Shown piece after piece: positions 63,564 through 64,000 of a stretch of DNA of 64,000 bases. Source of the DNA: Winogradskyella vidalii (GTDB taxonomy: Bacteria; Bacteroidota; Bacteroidia; Flavobacteriales; Flavobacteriaceae); assembly GCF_013403955.1 (NCBI RefSeq), contig NZ_JABFDG010000001.1:1364001-1428000 (forward strand), written 5' to 3'. The number at the start of each line of letters is the position of its first letter. The stretch's first letter is position 1. Made by a program: the position numbers and the translations under genes. The notes beneath the pieces are model-generated. The model made no database searches. It was not told where the DNA came from and saw only the letters and a list, made by a program, of their open reading frames with translations.

Positions 63564-64000
63564 GTTGTTGGTTTGGTGTTATGAAATGGACATTTCCAAT
63601 GGCTATCTACAGCTCTGCCACTGTACTGTTTGGTTTCAGAATCTTTTCCGAAATCTTTAAGTACCGGATTGATATGTCCTTGTAATTTTTTATCTCGTTT
63701 TCTAATGCGTTTTTTTATTTTCTTATAACTTCCCATGGCTCTTAATTGCTCAAACTGGACGTGTAGATTAAATACGATGGTTGGGTATGGACTTTGCCTT
63801 GCTATTCTGGAACTGTTAGGATGAAGCCCTACAATATAAAACGCACGGCCTTTGAGGCTGAAACTAAAGGTGGCCTCTTCTGGGTTATCACTAACCGATG
63901 GGTCCCAATCACAGTCGTCTAACTCGTGCAGTTGTTGGAGCGTTTGCCATAAGCTGTTTTCAAAATCGATTTCAGTTTCGTAATGCTCAAAAGGAAAAAC
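63560..64000 (-). CDS. YqcI/YcgG family protein, GntA-like (5' partial)
   Basis: The 3' 146 codons or so are visible; the start lies beyond the window. Reading from the window end, the frame gives FEHYETEIDFENSLWQTLQ, then DWDPSVSDNPEEATFSFSLK, then YIVGLHPNSSRIARQSPYPT, LHVQFEQLRAMGSYKK and the end DSHWKCPFHNTKPTT. This matches the C-terminal part of the YqcI/YcgG family, which includes the heme-dependent N-hydroxylase GntA of guanitoxin biosynthesis. Its substrate here is unknown. It is coupled to the DUF1989 gene by an ATGA overlap. Confidence 0.82.
   Translation of the reverse strand, partial: VFPFEHYETEIDFENSLWQTLQQLHELDDCDWDPSVSDNPEEATFSFSLKGRAFYIVGLHPNSSRIARQSPYPTIVFNLHVQFEQLRAMGSYKKIKKRIRKRDKKLQGHINPVLKDFGKDSETKQYSGRAVDSHWKCPFHNTKPTT

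Noticed and set aside
1..64000. tRNA, rRNA and complete insertion sequences
   Set aside because: No cloverleaf-like sequence, rRNA stretch or transposase ORF was seen by eye. Short or degenerate RNA genes could be missed.

Overview
The window looks like chromosomal DNA of a marine-type member of the Flavobacteriaceae (Bacteroidota). It is AT-rich, Shine-Dalgarno sequences are scarce, and the best promoter (before rpsF) has the Bacteroidota form TTG-N20-TAnnTTTG. It carries gliding and type IX secretion (T9SS) hallmarks: gldF/gldG, proteins with type A and type B T9SS C-terminal domains, and a PorP/SprF partner. No rRNA, tRNA, complete IS element or CRISPR array was seen.

Positions 1-23,600 are mostly core genome. 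A 5'-truncated T9SS surface protein and a lipoprotein are followed by a minus-strand block (SAM hydrolase, ABM monooxygenase, gldF, a BamE-like membrane protein, gldG, dnaN). Then come phoH, purC, raiA, rlmH, nadC, a YihY-type membrane protein, DUF2147, priA, a LytTR regulator, the rpsF-rpsR-rplI operon, a GDPD lipoprotein, a MacB-type permease, hisS and DUF3024.

Positions 23,600-42,700 are a cell-surface region. It holds a LamG T9SS protein, a 2021-residue type B adhesin with PKD, Ig-like and SprB-type repeats next to its PorP/SprF partner, and an envelope cluster (beta-barrel, DUF4270 lipoprotein, second barrel, Kelch lipoprotein, DUF4907) that ends in a LytS-type kinase and a LytTR regulator. 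An SLC13 transporter follows on the other strand.

Positions 42,700-62,000 are accessory DNA and look like a defence island. A repeat-rich stretch holds a possible 35-residue membrane peptide and an orphan family protein. Next is a tight minus-strand trio: a phospholipase D-like membrane protein, a VWA-like lipoprotein and an exported DNase I-like nuclease. Divergent from it is a type I restriction-modification operon (hsdM, hsdS, Abi-C-like gene, hsdR, PLD plus PUA-like gene, GIY-YIG gene). RNase HI with a zinc ribbon, a large SF1 helicase-nuclease and a decayed McrB-type remnant follow. The Abi-C-like protein and HsdR share the same C-terminal module, and the trio and the R-M operon share an intergenic region with two copies of an inverted repeat TTACGG-N4-CCGTAA.

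Positions 62,200-64,000 return to housekeeping-type genes: a small conserved protein, a charged 61-residue protein, and a DUF1989 gene overlapping a gene of the YqcI/YcgG (GntA) family that runs off the window end.
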